NCBI GenBank assembly: GCA_024811115.1
Contig: JAKOGH010000757.1
Location: 62,001-126,000, forward strand
Source: Terana coerulea
Lineage: Eukaryota; Basidiomycota; Agaricomycetes; Polyporales; Phanerochaetaceae
DNA: 64,000 bases
Reading direction: 5' to 3'
The notes under the pieces are model-generated. The model worked only from the letters and a program-made list of their open reading frames with translations, searched no databases and was not told where the DNA came from. How positions within the stretch are numbered: the stretch's first letter is position 1; the number at the start of each line of letters is the position of its first letter. The position numbers and the translations under genes were made by a program. Shown in pieces: positions 49,303 through 61,857 of this stretch.

Positions 49303-50392
49303 CGACCACCAATCGCCTTACTTTTGCGAGAGGCACTGATGAGCTGGTGCGTCTCTCTTACGCTCATGATGAGTCAAGTAGCCCTGAATAGCGTCTAACC
49401 ATTCGTTCTAGTTGAATCGAAGCACAATCACAACTGGCACTCTATCAGCCGATCGTCTGGGAGTTCAGCGACGTCGGTGGATCGAAAACGTCTCCGTAGC
49501 CAGAACCGTACCGCCAAATTATCATGCGTTTCGTCGGTGAAAATTCAACCGGATAGTGCGCCTTTCGACCAGCCCATACGTCAACGATGACTGCAGGTGT
49601 CTAAGTACCTGGTTTCCATGCCGCTTTGCTACAGGATCAGGGACAGGAATCATATCAACATCCATGGGGTCTCTGCAATATGTTACTGATATGTTCCTTT
49701 AGCCAGATGGCTCTTCAAAGTGCGCTACTTTCTGACGCTCTGGTCCACGCGGAGTCCCCATAGTGGTACTTATGGCAATCTTGGAAGTCTAGCCGGATTG
49801 TGAGTCCGCTGTCCGGGGCTCGGACTCCGGCAAGACAGGATACGCCGGTCCATCATGGCCACAACCTGCCCGCCACGGTCATCGTGTGTGTAGTATAGTG
49901 GTGAGTATCATTGCATTTCACCTATTTAAAGGCGCTGTCCTCCGCTACAAAGCCCTTTTTTGACTGATCTACATCTCAGTGACGCATGACTCTCTTGAAA
50001 TTATCCCCAGCAAATGACTCTCGAGGCTCCGTTCACTCGTTGAGGGCGCTGCTTCACAACTGGGACTTCGAATCATTACTGATTTGCCGATCCCCGAGGG
50101 GTAACTATTACTATTACATCCGGCGTCCGCTCGTCGCTCGACGTTGTGGATTGTGACCAAGCCAAACCGGGATCTGCCGTGTCTCGCCATCACTACCGTA
50201 ATTACCGGAACCGGGAAAGAGACCGTGGCTTGCCGACATGGCCTGAAATTGAATCCGCTAGTGTGTGGGGCTCGGCCGGGCACAACTTATAAGTATCGCT
50301 GGATGCAGTTCGCTGAGGCCGGCGGTCTGTTCTGGTCTTACAACCTGTCCTTCGCTCGTGTGATCCCGGTTCAGCAGGCTCGCTCACCCGCC
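49303..50392. other. intergenic within DUF6534 array
   Basis: No gene recognised. CCTATTTAAAGG near 49921 is TATA-like but lies ~470 bases before the next ATG. Confidence 0.35.
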
Positions 50393-52421
50393 ATGGCCCT
50401 TTCCGTCCTCGACGCTACGTTAGGAGCTGGCTTCGTTGGCGCCGTCGTCACCCCTGGTGTATGTTTGCCCGCTGTGCTTGCCGACTGTCCATGGGCTAAT
50501 TCCATTTGTCTAGATTGTTTGGGATGATGTGCCTGCAGTGCTACACCTTCTTCCATGCCGGTGAAGAAAGCCGCAACCTTCGATACTCTGTAAGCTATCC
50601 GTCTTTACACATCACACTTTCGAGGTCAAACATAGATCGACTTACCTGCGATGTCTCTACAGGTATTGTTGCTCTGGTAAACCCGACGTATCAGATCCGA
50701 TCGTGCTCAAACTGAGATGCGCGCCAGGATACTCATGACCCTCCATGCTATCTTCACCCTCCATGCGTTGTACACGTAAGTCCGCGGGCAAAGCTCAGTA
50801 CTCGACAGGCATTCTTACGTGCGGCGCCTCAGGATCCTAGTCACAAATTGGGGGAATGTGGCTATATTCAATCAAATACCTTGGTTAGTGAACACGCGCG
50901 TCTTCAAGGAGCGTTGACTGATTCTGGTTACAGGAGTATTCCGGTGAGCAGCTAACCAGGACTGCACTATGCAACGCTAATGCACCTCTGACCGACTCTT
51001 AGGCCATCTCGCTCGCTACAGTAAGTGGAAGACGAATGGTCGTCAAGCGTCATGAGTGGCACTGATAGTATTTGATCCTAGGTCCTTTCAACGGTCATTC
51101 CCCAGTGGTAAGCAAACCAACTGGGTCTTCCCGTTGCATCTTTTACTAAGCTTGAATATGCAGCTGGCTGAGCTACCGTGTCTGGGTCTGTGAGTAGCAT
51201 TACCCTTTGCGACCTGGTTCGATTTTTCTAAACGCAAGCCGGCGCAGTGAGTCAATACAGTCGCTTGATCACCTATCCCTTGGTACGTCTCCTGGTAGTT
51301 CGAGACTTGACGACGGCGCTAATTTTCTCGTTAAGCTCGCCTTGATAAGTGCTACTTTCGGTACGCTCCAACATCCTCGCACTGCGCTGCCCATGGCTGA
51401 TCCCATCCGTGATCCATAAACAGCGTTTGGCCTGGGTGAGTATTCGCCTGTTCTTAGTGGACTTTGCCCTGATAAACTTTCGATGCACATAGCGACCAAC
51501 GTGAGACTGTGAGTCGACTACGCGACCCGGAAATATGGTGATTGTGCTGATTAGCTTTTAGGTTTCACCTGGACACACTTCCCGAATTCACTTCCGACCA
51601 CGTAAGTCTCGGTTTGTTTGTCGCACTGTACGAAGCAGCCCTGACATGCTTGTCTGTTATGAAAGTGGACGTTCTTCACGGCTCTTGGGCTGAACGCCTT
51701 TGTCGACGCATACATTGCGCTGGCGCTATGCTTGTATCTATTCCAGCAGAGAAGACGGTCACATACCATGTGAGTCCAACGACGAAGGATGCGGTTGGAG
51801 TTCCAGCGCTGATATGTGCGTGAACTAGTACGCATTCCCTTATCGACACTTTGATCTTATACAGCATCAATACTGGGCTTTTGACAAGGTGCGCGCTCTA
51901 CGTCAGCCATACTAACCACGACCTAACCGACGAAAAAGTGCCACCACGCTTGCGGACCTGATCACGGTACGTCCAGGTTCAACGTCGCTCCGACGGGCAT
52001 CCGACTCACCAGCATCGGCAGTGCATCACGATGCCGGACAACTACGTTTTTGTCGCTAGTACGCACCTTGTTTCTTCTCCGCCACGATGCCGCCTAACCC
52101 CCGTCCCTACCAGTCTACTTCACTTTGGCCGAACGTAAGCACCTCGAAGCGTCAGCCCTTGCTCTGCACCACACTCACACCCCCTCGCGGCACAGTGTAC
52201 GCCAACTCGCTGATGGCCTCGTACGTCGTCTCGCTCGTCTCCGTCTTATGACCCGCCTGCTCACCTACACGTCGCTCAGCCTCAACGCGCGCGAGAGCTT
52301 CCGGCGCGACGCGCAAGTCGTCCTGATGGACATTCCGTCCGGCGTCCGATCCGGCACCTCGACCAACGGCATACAGTTCGCGCCGGCAATCCGTATCGTG
52401 CGTTATCCCTCGTTAGCATGA
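50393..52421 (+). CDS. DUF6534 multi-pass membrane protein, array copy 3
   Basis: ATG at 50393: MALSVLDATLGAGFVGAVVT, then LFGMMCLQCYTFFHAGEESR and NLRYS. Exons follow through VTNWGNVAIFNQIPW (~50845-50883), FVDAYIALALCLYLFQQRR (~51700-51755) and DTLILYSINTGLLTR (~51845-51890). Then come ITMPDNYVFVA (~52025), an exon ending in ANSLMASY, and LNARESFRRDAQVVLMDIPS to the stop at 52421. The exon order is as in the other copies. The tail (QVVLMDIPSGVRSGTSTNG) differs from every other copy. Multi-pass membrane protein of unknown function. Confidence 0.72.
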
Positions 52422-53330
52422 ATATTGTATGGGGCTTACCTGTGGCGATGGCCTACACTACAGGGCACCACATCCAAGTCAGGAGCACTTCACTCTCGTG
52501 CGGATGAGATGGAGCTCGCGGAGCAAGGCATCAAGTCCTCCGATATCTAGTAGTGTTTTGCTCTGTACGTGACCGACGTACCAATTTCCCGGGTTGTTTT
52601 CACATTGACAACTGGAAGTTTCTTTTGTACAGGATACCTTTTGAGGGCGGACTTCGACTACGCGCTGCGGCGACCGAGTCAAGATGTACGGAACCCCGTG
52701 CGGGTTGTTGTTGTATTTTACGTGTATACCTCCTGTTATGTACCACCATATGCCGAACTTGTACAGAAGAAACCACACTCTTTTCGAATAGATCAGTGCT
52801 CCCTGGTTGCGTGTCACAGTCTCTTTAATGGCGAGCGCTTTAGCTTGTGGTGGATCGGTTTCCCATAGCGGATTACTTAAACGCGACACGAAGGAAGTGC
52901 GACCTGTAAATAATGGGATCTTGAAACAAGTTCATATCCCCGTGTCCCCATGCCCCTGCGTTGAGGACCCAGATCTCGCATGCAGAGACCTGAGTTGAGT
53001 GAGGATGACAAGTTCGTCTCTTGACGACCGCGCGAGCCTTCCCGTGAGCCAGCGTCAGATTCAAGCACAGGCATGCCTTCACCTTGGACGACACCAGCGT
53101 GTTCACCGAAGGATAAGCAGAGCCAACAAGCAGGTCCTTAACACGGTGACAACAGGGCACCTAGCATCATTGTCGCGTAAGCGTATTCCCGCACTGCAGG
53201 TATTCAACATCCACTGGCCGAACGCCACAGTAAGATGTAAGTCTTCAATGTCATGCGTGATGTTCGAGGGTATAGAGTATGACACAGGTCTTACACATAG
53301 CAATTCACCGCTAGGTGATGGCCAACGCCT
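52422..53330. other. intergenic, no gene seen
   Basis: Overlapping frames on both strands between the plus-strand array copy 3 and the convergent minus-strand NmrA-like gene. None has family features. Confidence 0.4.
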
Positions 53331-54562
53331 TCACTGCTTCCCGGCGAAGAGCTTGGCGAGCGACACGTTGTTCCAGCCCTCAGCTGCCTGCTTGTTCGCC
53401 TCGTGGTCTTTCGCCCACTCCTCGACTGTGCGCATGCCAGGATAGATCTCCTTGCAGCGCACGATGAGGTCCTGAGACGTTACTGCGCTCTCCATTCTGT
53501 CGGCGTAGATCTTCTCGAAGTAGCTGACTCTACATTGTCCAAGATTCGTGAGCAACATAGAAGAGATACTGATTACGATTGGTCGACGTACATTCCCTGA
53601 ACATCCTTATTCATCCACAACAGCGGCTTCGCTGTGAGGTTCGGGATTGCGGGTAGGGAGTGACCCGCTCCGCGTACGTATGCGTCTTGGACTTCTTGCA
53701 TATTCAGGACGTCTCCTATGACGGTGATCTCCTGCCCTCTGTATGTTTCCGCGGACTTCATAATGCTGAAGGCGACGTGGCCAATATCATCCGCTGCCTG
53801 TATGAGGTCGGACGCTTAGAGATCGCCGGTAAGGTAGCAAATGCGCGACGTACAATAAGTTGCAGCTTCGTGTCTTTCTTGAGGCCTACTCGGAGAACGG
53901 CGGTGGTAACTCGACCAACAGTGCCCTCGAAGTTTTCCATGAAAACCACTGGCCGTATAAGTCTAGCGTATACTGAGTACTGCACCTCTTAGAATGCATT
54001 CAATACTCACGTCCAGCTGAAGTCTTCCTGAGCCTTGATGTGCCGTTCGACATTCACCTTGGCCAGGCCGTCGTCCTTCGCTTCGGCATCTCTGCTGGGT
54101 GAGCCCCGCTCTGCCGACGAAAAGATAAAGTGCTGGACGCCAACCTCCTTCGCCAAGTCTACCACCAACTGTGCACATCGAAGTAAGCTTGCAAGTACGA
54201 GTCAGTCCGTCTCGAGCACTCACTTTGCCCTGGCGTTCGATCCCAGAAGCGTCCGCTCCTAATCCCGGGAACGCGAGCACCAGCAGCACTCCCCAGAACC
54301 CGCCAGCGTCCCGAGCTTTCTCATCCTCAAACACCTTGCGCACGGTCTCTGGCTTATCGAGGTCGGCTGCGACCACGCTGGCACGCTCGCCCAGTGCAAC
54401 GAGCCGCTGCGCTGCAGCAGAGCTCGCATTCCTCGTTAAGGCCACAAAGCGAAAGCCGTCATCCGCCGAAGCAGCCTCTTTGCTGTCCTCGAGCCCAGCA
54501 CGGATGAACGCACCGCCTTGCTTGCCGGTGCCACCGACGACGAGCACTTTGCGGGGAGACAT
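53331..54562 (-). CDS. NmrA-like NAD(P)-binding protein
   Basis: The start at 54562 gives a Rossmann fold beginning KVLVVGGTGKQGGAFIRAGL (GxxGxxG dinucleotide loop), FVALTRNASS, VVAADLDKPETVRKVF and GFWGVLLVL. After an intron: VVDLAKEVGVQHFIFSSAER, GLAKVNVERHIKAQEDFSW, LIRPVVFMENF, DDIGHVAFSIMKSAETYRGQ and ITVIGDVLNMQEVQDAY, with a last exon VEEWAKDHEANKQAAEGWN to the stop at 53331. The FSSAE segment and lack of a YxxxK catalytic pair fit the atypical SDR/NmrA group, which includes redox sensors of nitrogen metabolite repression and isoflavone-reductase-like enzymes. It sits antisense inside the DUF6534 array. I see no disabling change. Confidence 0.88.
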
Positions 54563-55539
54563 GTGGAGATGGTGGATTCGGATTACGGGTCTCGCTGTCC
54601 TCGCGCAGTCTTATAGGCAGCTGTGAGAAAGTTCGGTGGGATGGTGATGCAGTGCGAACGGAGACGGTGCTGCGAGGGTGTCGACATGGTGGATGCCCGT
54701 CTCAAGCCAGCTTCGCTGTGTGAAAGCATCCGCAGAAGGCAAAGACCGGCCTAAGTTGGCGAGGCGCCTAAGCCAATTTTCCGTGTGTAAGCTTGTCTGA
54801 CCGATCGCAAGTTGCTCCTCTCCTCGACCTCCCCAGGCGAATGTCCTGCAGAACGGCTTGGATAATAAATCAAAAAGCTTGAATGCATGCAGACACCCAC
54901 AGCGGCAGGCTTGAGTGCCGTCAGCCTCTCGCTAGCCCCATCGCCAATCTAAACATAATATAAAGTGAGCCAAATACGTATCCAAGGCCGAGCAAGCTTT
55001 CATAACTCAGGGAAAAATTGTGCTTTACGTTGAAGACTCTGATACAGTGTGTGTTAGCAGGCATACTTAATGTACCTGGTATATCCAACGTCCAGGTCGT
55101 GAGGAACGCGGCGGGACATCGCGCAAAGTTAACTCGACAAGTATGCATGCTGGCGCGCCACGGACGAGCCGCTGTCTTCAAGCTAGCAACGCTGAATCCA
55201 ATAGTCTCCTCAAGTCGCGGAACTTAGATTGAGCGGTATGCGGATGTAGAGGCACATCTGACATCGAGCTCTGGTCCTGGGAGCGTCCGTCCAAGAACGT
55301 CTCAACCGTCAACCATAACATGGACTAATCAACTATCGTTAGCGGAACCGCAGCCTCTACTCGCATCCTTGGGCCAGGTCAGCCAGGTCAGTCTTCAATT
55401 CTCACGAAGTGTTCTATATCCTCGACTACATCTGATATGGGCATATTCGTATATCGCAGGACATGTTTGCCAACACCAATAGAGGGTTCCTCGGCGCGCC
55501 GCCCATTTGCCCTGAGCGGGCGCACTACGGAGCCGCTTG
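54563..55539. other. divergent intergenic region
   Basis: Separates the divergently transcribed NmrA-like gene and array copy 4. No reading frame with support (the minus frame 54921-55181 lacks family features). It is expected to hold both promoters. Confidence 0.4.
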
Positions 55540-55546
55540 TATATAA
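55540..55546 (+). promoter_or_regulatory. TATA box of DUF6534 array copy 4
   Basis: TATATAA 41 bases upstream of the ATG at 55587, the clearest promoter in the plus-strand array. It implies a very short 5' UTR. Confidence 0.6.
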
Positions 55547-55586
55547 CCTCTCCGCTACCGGGGTGGGGGGCCGTTAGCTTCTAGCC

Positions 55587-57684
55587 ATGGACTCCGTGCC
55601 CTCGTCTATGTCAGGTCTGAGTGTCGGCACTACCTTCGGGGCCATGCTACTGGGTGGCATTGTCACTACATTGTGAGTCGTGATATCTCCCGTTCCATGG
55701 CAGATGTATCGCTCATGGATGCGCTTCAGCCTCTTTGGTATCTTATGCATACAGTTCTTCAACTTCTTCCGAATATTCGATCACGAAGGTCGGCTCATGA
55801 AATGTACCGTACGTTGGTCGCTCTTACCAAATATCCGGGAAGGTTCACTAATCTCATCATTGACTCTCAGCTTTGGGCAATATGGTAGCTATTCCCTATA
55901 TCTTGGACTCATGAAACCGATGACATCGACCGAGTCAGGGTGCTCAACGCTCTCCATTTTGCTGCCATCACCCACTACATTTATTGGTCCGTAATGCTCC
56001 GGCGAACTGCCTGCACCCTATTCACCAGTTAGTCCAGGCACCTCATCACGAATTTTGGAAACTTGCGGTCATTATCCGGCGCACCATGGCAAGTGCATAA
56101 CTCTCTTAAATCTTAGTGACGGTGCTCAGTGAATAATTTTAGGAGTGACTCAGTACGCTTGTTTCGCTTGCGAATTCAGACGAGATTTTCTGACTTGTGG
56201 CACAGGTTTCGGCATTTAGTACCGTGAGTTCTGTCGTTCTGCTCGCTTTGCTTCAATAGGCTGAATGAAAGGCAGACCCTCACTGTTTTCTTGGTGGAGT
56301 GGTAAGTGACACTGTTAGTCTCTCATCCTCGGCTTCTGATATCCCATCTAGCTGTTTCTTTGTACCGCGTGTGGATATGTAAGCCTTCCTTCCAGCATCG
56401 CCAAAACAGGCCAACACTCAAGGCTGATAGTGACCGAACGGAACCGGCTGCTTACTTCTCCATTGATACGCCATACAGCTTGTGATCACAAATTGGGATC
56501 TGAAGTATCACGAATAGGCTGTCCTAATCTTGGCCGCCCTGGGTACGTTTTCAAACAGGACGTGAAATCGGTACGAACGACTGACTTCCTGTCGACTAGG
56601 TGTTGGCTTAAGTGAGTCTTCCCTCGTTCCCCCTCTATCCTCTGGATCGCAAGGACTCACATGGCACTTTAAATTCACTCAGCGTTCGGCATCAAACTGT
56701 TCGTATGCTGATATGATCCCCCTCTGCGCCGTTGCTAACGCTTTCCTCAGATGCCTCGTCACCGACTCTGCGAGTTTCAACGGAGAGCGGGTACGTCTCT
56801 TCCATCTATGTTCGGAATCCTAGCTCATATGTCTGCGAACCAATCATAGTGGGTCTTAATCACCTGCCAGACGTTAATCGGCGCGGCGGACCTGTACATT
56901 GCTGTCATCCTCTGTTACATATTCCTCTCTCAGAGGAGCGGCGCCACTCGTCGGTGCGTCCTGTTTTGTGCTGGTCTCCGGCTAGTGCTTCTGAACTGAC
57001 ATCTCGGCACAGGACGAAGACGATCTTGGACAGCTTGTTGGTGTACACGATCAACACCGGGTTACTCACGAGGTGTGTATGCTTCTTGGCTGAGATTCGG
57101 GTGACGCTGAATGTATGTTTCCGTTTCCAGCATATGCCACATTGTCGGCGTGATTACCGTGAGTCCACCAGTTCGCGTGCTCAGATCATTGATTTATTCC
57201 GAATTTGTACCCAGTATGTGACCATGCCTAAGAATCTGGTCTTTGTTGGGAGTAAGCGGCCATAGTATTTGTCATACTGAGCATGCTAATCGAACTTTTT
57301 CTGCGCCAGTCTACTTCCCGATCAGTGAACGTGAGTGCTCGCGCTTGCTCAGTCTTCCGATGTTCGCTAACGTGAAACCTGGAAATTTGTCTACAGTGTA
57401 CTCTAACTCGCTGATGGCCTCGTACGTCCGTAGACCTCGTTTTCTTGGGAGGATTCTTACACGACCACAACGGCCCTCTACACAGATTGAACGCCCGCGA
57501 CTCGATCCGTCGCAGAGAAGCTCGACTCATATCGCACCCGTTGCCCCTCCACAGCATGACTACGACTGACTGCCGCGAAGCACCGCGTAGCATTATGTTT
57601 GCGCGCCCTACAGGAGACCGTCCAGTCGGTGGGTACTTCCGCAGCAAAAGCAGCGTTTTGAGGCGCGTACTCACTTCGAATTAG
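55587..57684 (+). CDS. DUF6534 multi-pass membrane protein, array copy 4
   Basis: ATG at 55587: MDSVPSSMSGLSVGTTFGAM then LLGGIVTTL. After an intron comes FGILCIQFFNFFRIFDHEG and RLMKCT. Then VLNALHFAAITHYIY (~55940-55985), LITNFGNLRSLSGAPW (~56040-56093), DLYIAVILCYIFLSQRSGA (~56895-56945) and KTILDSLLVYTINTGLLTR (~57015-57070). Next are VTMPKNLVFVG, YSNSLMAS and LNARDSIRRREARL. The tail is ~60 residues and ends at 57684. The canonical INTGLLTR tract and LNARDSIRR ending are shared with copy 5, its closest relative. Its 3' end and ~1 kb of flank are duplicated beside the remnant at 62.8-63.4 kb. Confidence 0.75.
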
Positions 57685-58480
57685 GACGACGAGAGCATGG
57701 TGTTCGCTCGACCTCCGGGTGCTGTTGTAGAGGACAAGGAACTAAGCTATCCGAAGACAGAGCTGTAGCACTTGTTGACCAGGTTCTACATCGCTTCTCC
57801 GCTTCTCTCTCCTTACCCCATAGCGCAGATGATTCGCTTTTTACAGTTGCTATAGCCCGGTATCTTGTCAGCGGTAATCAACGCGCTCTACTTGCAAGAC
57901 ATGATGCAACGGGCAGGGCTGGTACTTGAGCCCCGCGCTAATCGCTGGCGGGCCTACTGCGGTTCGCCTTCGTGCTGAATAAGATCGCGTCTGAGCGAAA
58001 CTCTCGTACACATCGGTGGCTTGCAGCGCTCCATCTAGACCCTACGTGAGTGTTATCCTCACACGTTCCTGCGTAGGGACTAACGGCTTACGATGTACTG
58101 CTAGTGACATTTGGCTGCAGTGTCTTAGTCCACGTGAACGGTGTCGGTCTGTCTAGACCTTGACATGCACTGTGCTGCCTCGCCTTGCATTCGAGAAGCC
58201 CACAAGGCTTCGCGTCTACTCTAATATCTAACTGCCGGGATTTACATGTGTACATCCAGCGCATCGGGAACGCCTTAGGAGGTCCGACTTGGCTCGGGTC
58301 GTATCCGCGTTTTCCGGGGTGCGGCAGAAACGGCGACTAGTGGCGCAGCCCCTGTATTATAGCTCAAACGTCTAGCAAGCTCGGACCATGTGAACGTGCG
58401 TCCCTGGACGTCTAGTCGTTAATCATAACGCGGACATGAGCTGACGGCGCCCACGCCCATCTTCGCTGGGCTCCTGTTGC
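57475..58480. repeat. 3' end of array copy 4 plus downstream flank, duplicated at 63.07-63.95 kb
   Basis: Shared blocks include the exon starting at the LNARDSIRR codons, CGGAGACCGTCCAGT-like sequence (57610 with 63198), GAGCATGGTGTTCGCTC versus GAGCATAGTGTATGCTC (57690 with 63284), a stretch with AAGGC(T/C)TCG (58205 with 63747) and GAACGTGC (58391 with 63880). The order is conserved with many small changes, so it is an old copy. Confidence 0.65.
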
Positions 58481-58726
58481 AGCGCAAGGTTAGAATTACG
58501 TTTTTCTTATCATGATGCTCCCGCAGCCCTCACCTTTTATGGATACAGGCGCGGTCTTGGTATGTCCGCATCCGGGACGGCCGTTAGCATCGAGCGTCGC
58601 AGGCTGCTCCGTACCCCGCATATTGCCGCTTCATCATAACTCTCGGTGCCGTGCACATATAGGTTGCTTGACATTCCACCCGCTCACTCCAGATCTCAGG
58701 ACTCCCGGCTCAAGGCCGCTCTTACC
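57685..58726. other. intergenic within DUF6534 array
   Basis: Downstream flank of copy 4 (see repeat entry) and upstream region of copy 5. No gene recognised. A plus frame at 58512-58748 overlaps the start of copy 5 in another frame and is not supported. Confidence 0.4.
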
Positions 58727-60806
58727 ATGTCGTCAGTACCCGGTGTGAATCTCGACAGCACCTTCGGCGCTATCTTGCTTGGAAGCTGGGCAACTACCTT
58801 GTGAGTGGTATATTGTCTATGTGACAACTACGCGGCTGATCTCAGGCGAGGTTAGTCTTTTGGAATACTATGTATACAATGCTATAATTTCTTCCGAGCC
58901 ATCGGAGCGTGAAGAACGGATGATGAAATATTCTGTACGTTTGGCGTCCCGAATACTCAGAGCAAAGAAACACTCATGATCTACATACCGACAGATCTGG
59001 GCAATCTGGTACGCTTTCAATGATTGGAAAAATTGCTCAACTGTCAATTCTGGCTGTTTCAGGCTCCTTAACACAGTGCACTTCGTGTCAATTTTGCATT
59101 ACACCTACTGGTTTGCATCATTCATGCCTCTGAGTCAATGGTTACCGGAGCTCATACAGCGGTGCGTCTGGTACAGGCACATTGTTACAAACTTTGGCAA
59201 CACGAACTCGATGGCTGGAGTACCATGGTCAGTCGGGCTTCTTGTCGCATAACTATACTACGCATGCTCAAGACATCATATCACAGGAGCAATGCGGTAT
59301 GTCAATCCTTCGGCGTCCATGCCCGGTGCTGACCGTACAGCTCAGGCTGTGGCGTTTGTCACTGTAAGTTGTACTCGCCAGATTAGTACCTGTAGTCTAA
59401 CGGGAGTTCTTCAGACTGTAACGCTATTTTTCGCCCAGTGGTGAGCAGCGTTTTTATGATCTGAAAGGCGAGACGTACAGGGCTTACATTGACATCTCAG
59501 CTGTTTCTACTCCCGGGTTTGGATATGTAAGTCGTGCAGCGTTCCTAAAAACGTGCCGGGGGCTGATAATAATTTGAAGTGACGGACAAGAATCGACTAC
59601 TAGCCTATCCATTGGTGGGTACAAAACCGTTCTCCAGCTGGCGGGAACTAATCCTTTGCGCGACCGATGGTGTAGGCAGTCCTTATTGTGGCCGCTTTCG
59701 GTAAGTAGTTATGTACGTACGTACGGGTTTACGTTCCTAATCAACCATGCGATAGGTACCGGATTATGTGAGTAGAATCTTTTCCAGAACCCCAGTGTTC
59801 GTCCTGACGCTCACCTGAACGGCTTCCCGGAAGCATTTGACATCAAACAGTATGTATATCCACCGTCTATTACGCTCCAACGGTCGGGTTTGACTGATTC
59901 CCATATTATTCAGATGTTTCCTCAAGAACTCTGCTGGCTATAACAACATGCGTGTACGGGCTGCACTCATGTAGCGCAGATGTCCGCTCATCAATCGTTC
60001 TGCCTGTGGCACAGTGGATTCTTAATTGCCTCTCAAGTACTAGTCGGCGTCGCGGATCTGTCCATCGCAGTCGTCCTTTGCCACTTCTTCCTCAGTCAGC
60101 GACGGGGGATCACTCGTCGGTGAGCATGTATCCTATGGAGGGCTGTCTAATTCACGAGGTGCTCAATAGTGCATCATAGCACAAAAACGATCCTTGATAC
60201 CCTTCTCATCTATACAATCAACACCGGACTGTTGAAGAGGTGCGTCCCTTTGCGCGTCATGATGATATTGTGCTGACAGACATGATCACAGTCTCTGCCA
60301 TATTGTTGGTATTATCGCTGTGAGTTGCTTCCGAAGTGTTCTGAAGGGGTTTACGCCAAACATCCCAAACAGTACGTGATCATGCCGGACAATCAGGTCT
60401 TTGTCGCAAGTGAGCCTACGGTCGTATGTTTGAGCGCCAGCTACGTGACTGACCCGCCATAAAATCTATAGTCTTCTTCGCTCTAACTGGACGTGAGTGG
60501 CTTCCTTCTGGAAGATGTACGCTATTGGATCCGTGCTGACCCAAGACCCATTGCAGTATACTCGAGCTCGCTGATGGCATTGTGCGCATTGCAGCTCAAG
60601 TCCGATATCTTATATCTCACACTAATCGAGATCCTAGACTTAATGCACGCGACTCGATACGCCGCAAGCAGGCTCGAATGATAGCACAACCCATGACTCT
60701 GCCAACCATTCAGATGACGAACAAGGACTCAGCGCGCAGTATTTCGTTTGCGCACCAGCCTGATACAGAACGATTCGTGAGCGTCATCGTCAAACTGAGT
60801 GTATAA
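58727..60806 (+). CDS. DUF6534 multi-pass membrane protein, array copy 5
   Basis: ATG at 58727: MSSVPGVNLDSTFGAILLGS. After an intron, sequence near 58860-58935 matches the second-exon plan (LWILCIQCYNFFR-like) and ends in MMKYS. Then LLNTVHFVSILHYTY (~59065-59110), VTNFGNTNSMAGVPW (~59190-59225), DLSIAVVLCHFFLSQRR (~60055-60105), LDTLLIYTINTGLLKR (~60195-60240), VIMPDNQVFVA (~60375-60405), YSSSLMAL, and LNARDSIRRKQARMIAQPMT with the stop at 60806. The exon plan is the same as copies 1-4. Closest to copy 4 by its N-terminus (SVPG/S...TFGA) and its C-terminal LNARDSIRR. Multi-pass membrane protein of unknown function. Confidence 0.72.
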
Positions 60807-61576
60807 TGCCTCTTGATGACGGTGTGACTCGTCGCTTGCAGGACGAGCAGGACATATTATGCACAGCTTGCCAAGGAACTTCGACAGTTGGGGAAAGCGA
60901 GTCCAGCTTTGCCAAGGCCGAGCTGTGATCACATTATCCTGATAGAAGTCCTTAGCATGAGCCTGCGAGGACACACTCTTTACAGTACGGCCTACATCAT
61001 ACTGTACATTAATGACCTGACAGGGGCTGGATGTGACTGTGACAAAAATTATAAGGCCGCATTTTATGCAGCAGGGCCCGATACCGCCAATAAGTCCCCG
61101 CCATCTGGGATAACAATGCGCAGCTTTAGAGCACCAGTAACTCCACCTCACGCATTATGTAAACCTCTTGATTGAAATCCTCAGAAAGAACAGATTGATT
61201 CCATGGTGTGAACAGTGGCCTCACAAATGCACGGCATAACATGAAGGCGTAGCAGATATGGTGGGAAGAGGAATGAGACGCGATGGAGACGGTGTACAGT
61301 GAGCAAGTTTGTCGTAAGGAAATGAACAATAACGAAGGAGCCACGTGCGGGCCACGTGAAATGCCACGTTGTTTGCCAGATCTTGCAAAGATCGCAGGGG
61401 CCCTAATCAACTATCGTACGGTAAGACCCTCAACCTAAAGGTATCGGGAATTTTTGCAACGATCCGGATGAGCGGCGGCAGGGTCGAGGGCCTGTGACAT
61501 GATTCCAGAGACCGGTGGTGAGCGGGCTATCTGGAGCCAAGTTTGGTGTTTGCTCACCGTTATTTCGCTGTTATTA
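60807..61576. other. intergenic, no gene seen
   Basis: Short frames only. It marks the end of the readable DUF6534 array and the start of a repeat-rich stretch. Confidence 0.4.
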
Positions 61577-61745
61577 GGGACTTTTGGCACCGGAATATAT
61601 TCCGGCCCAATTTGGTAGCCACCCAAAAAGGTTGCTATCACGGTGGGACCCGAGGTTGGAGCCCCGCTAAGATGGCTGTTGATGTGAGCCATTTTAGGAG
61701 GCATATCAAATGAGGACCGGAATATATTCCGGTGCCAAAAGTCCC
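61577..61745. mobile_element. MITE, 169 bp, TA-flanked
   Basis: Perfect terminal inverted repeats of about 29 bases beginning GGGACTTTTGGCACCGG. Each arm ends in the 16-base palindrome CCGGAATATATTCCGG. TA dinucleotides flank both ends (61575-61576 and 61746-61747). Small size, perfect TIRs and a TA target duplication fit a non-autonomous Tc1/mariner-type element. The identical arms suggest recent activity. Confidence 0.85.
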
Positions 61746-61857
61746 TATTGTGCAGCATCTACCATGAATACGCCGTTCAAGAGCGTTGAGTGGGAAAGAA
61801 GGCTCATCGCGCCGCAGGCTCGAAAAATTAGGGGTAAGGACTTATCTGTCACAAACC

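Noticed and set aside
52479..52889. 136-codon minus frame between array copy 3 and the NmrA-like gene
   Set aside because: The opposite strand is also open for ~99 codons, and neither translation has motifs.
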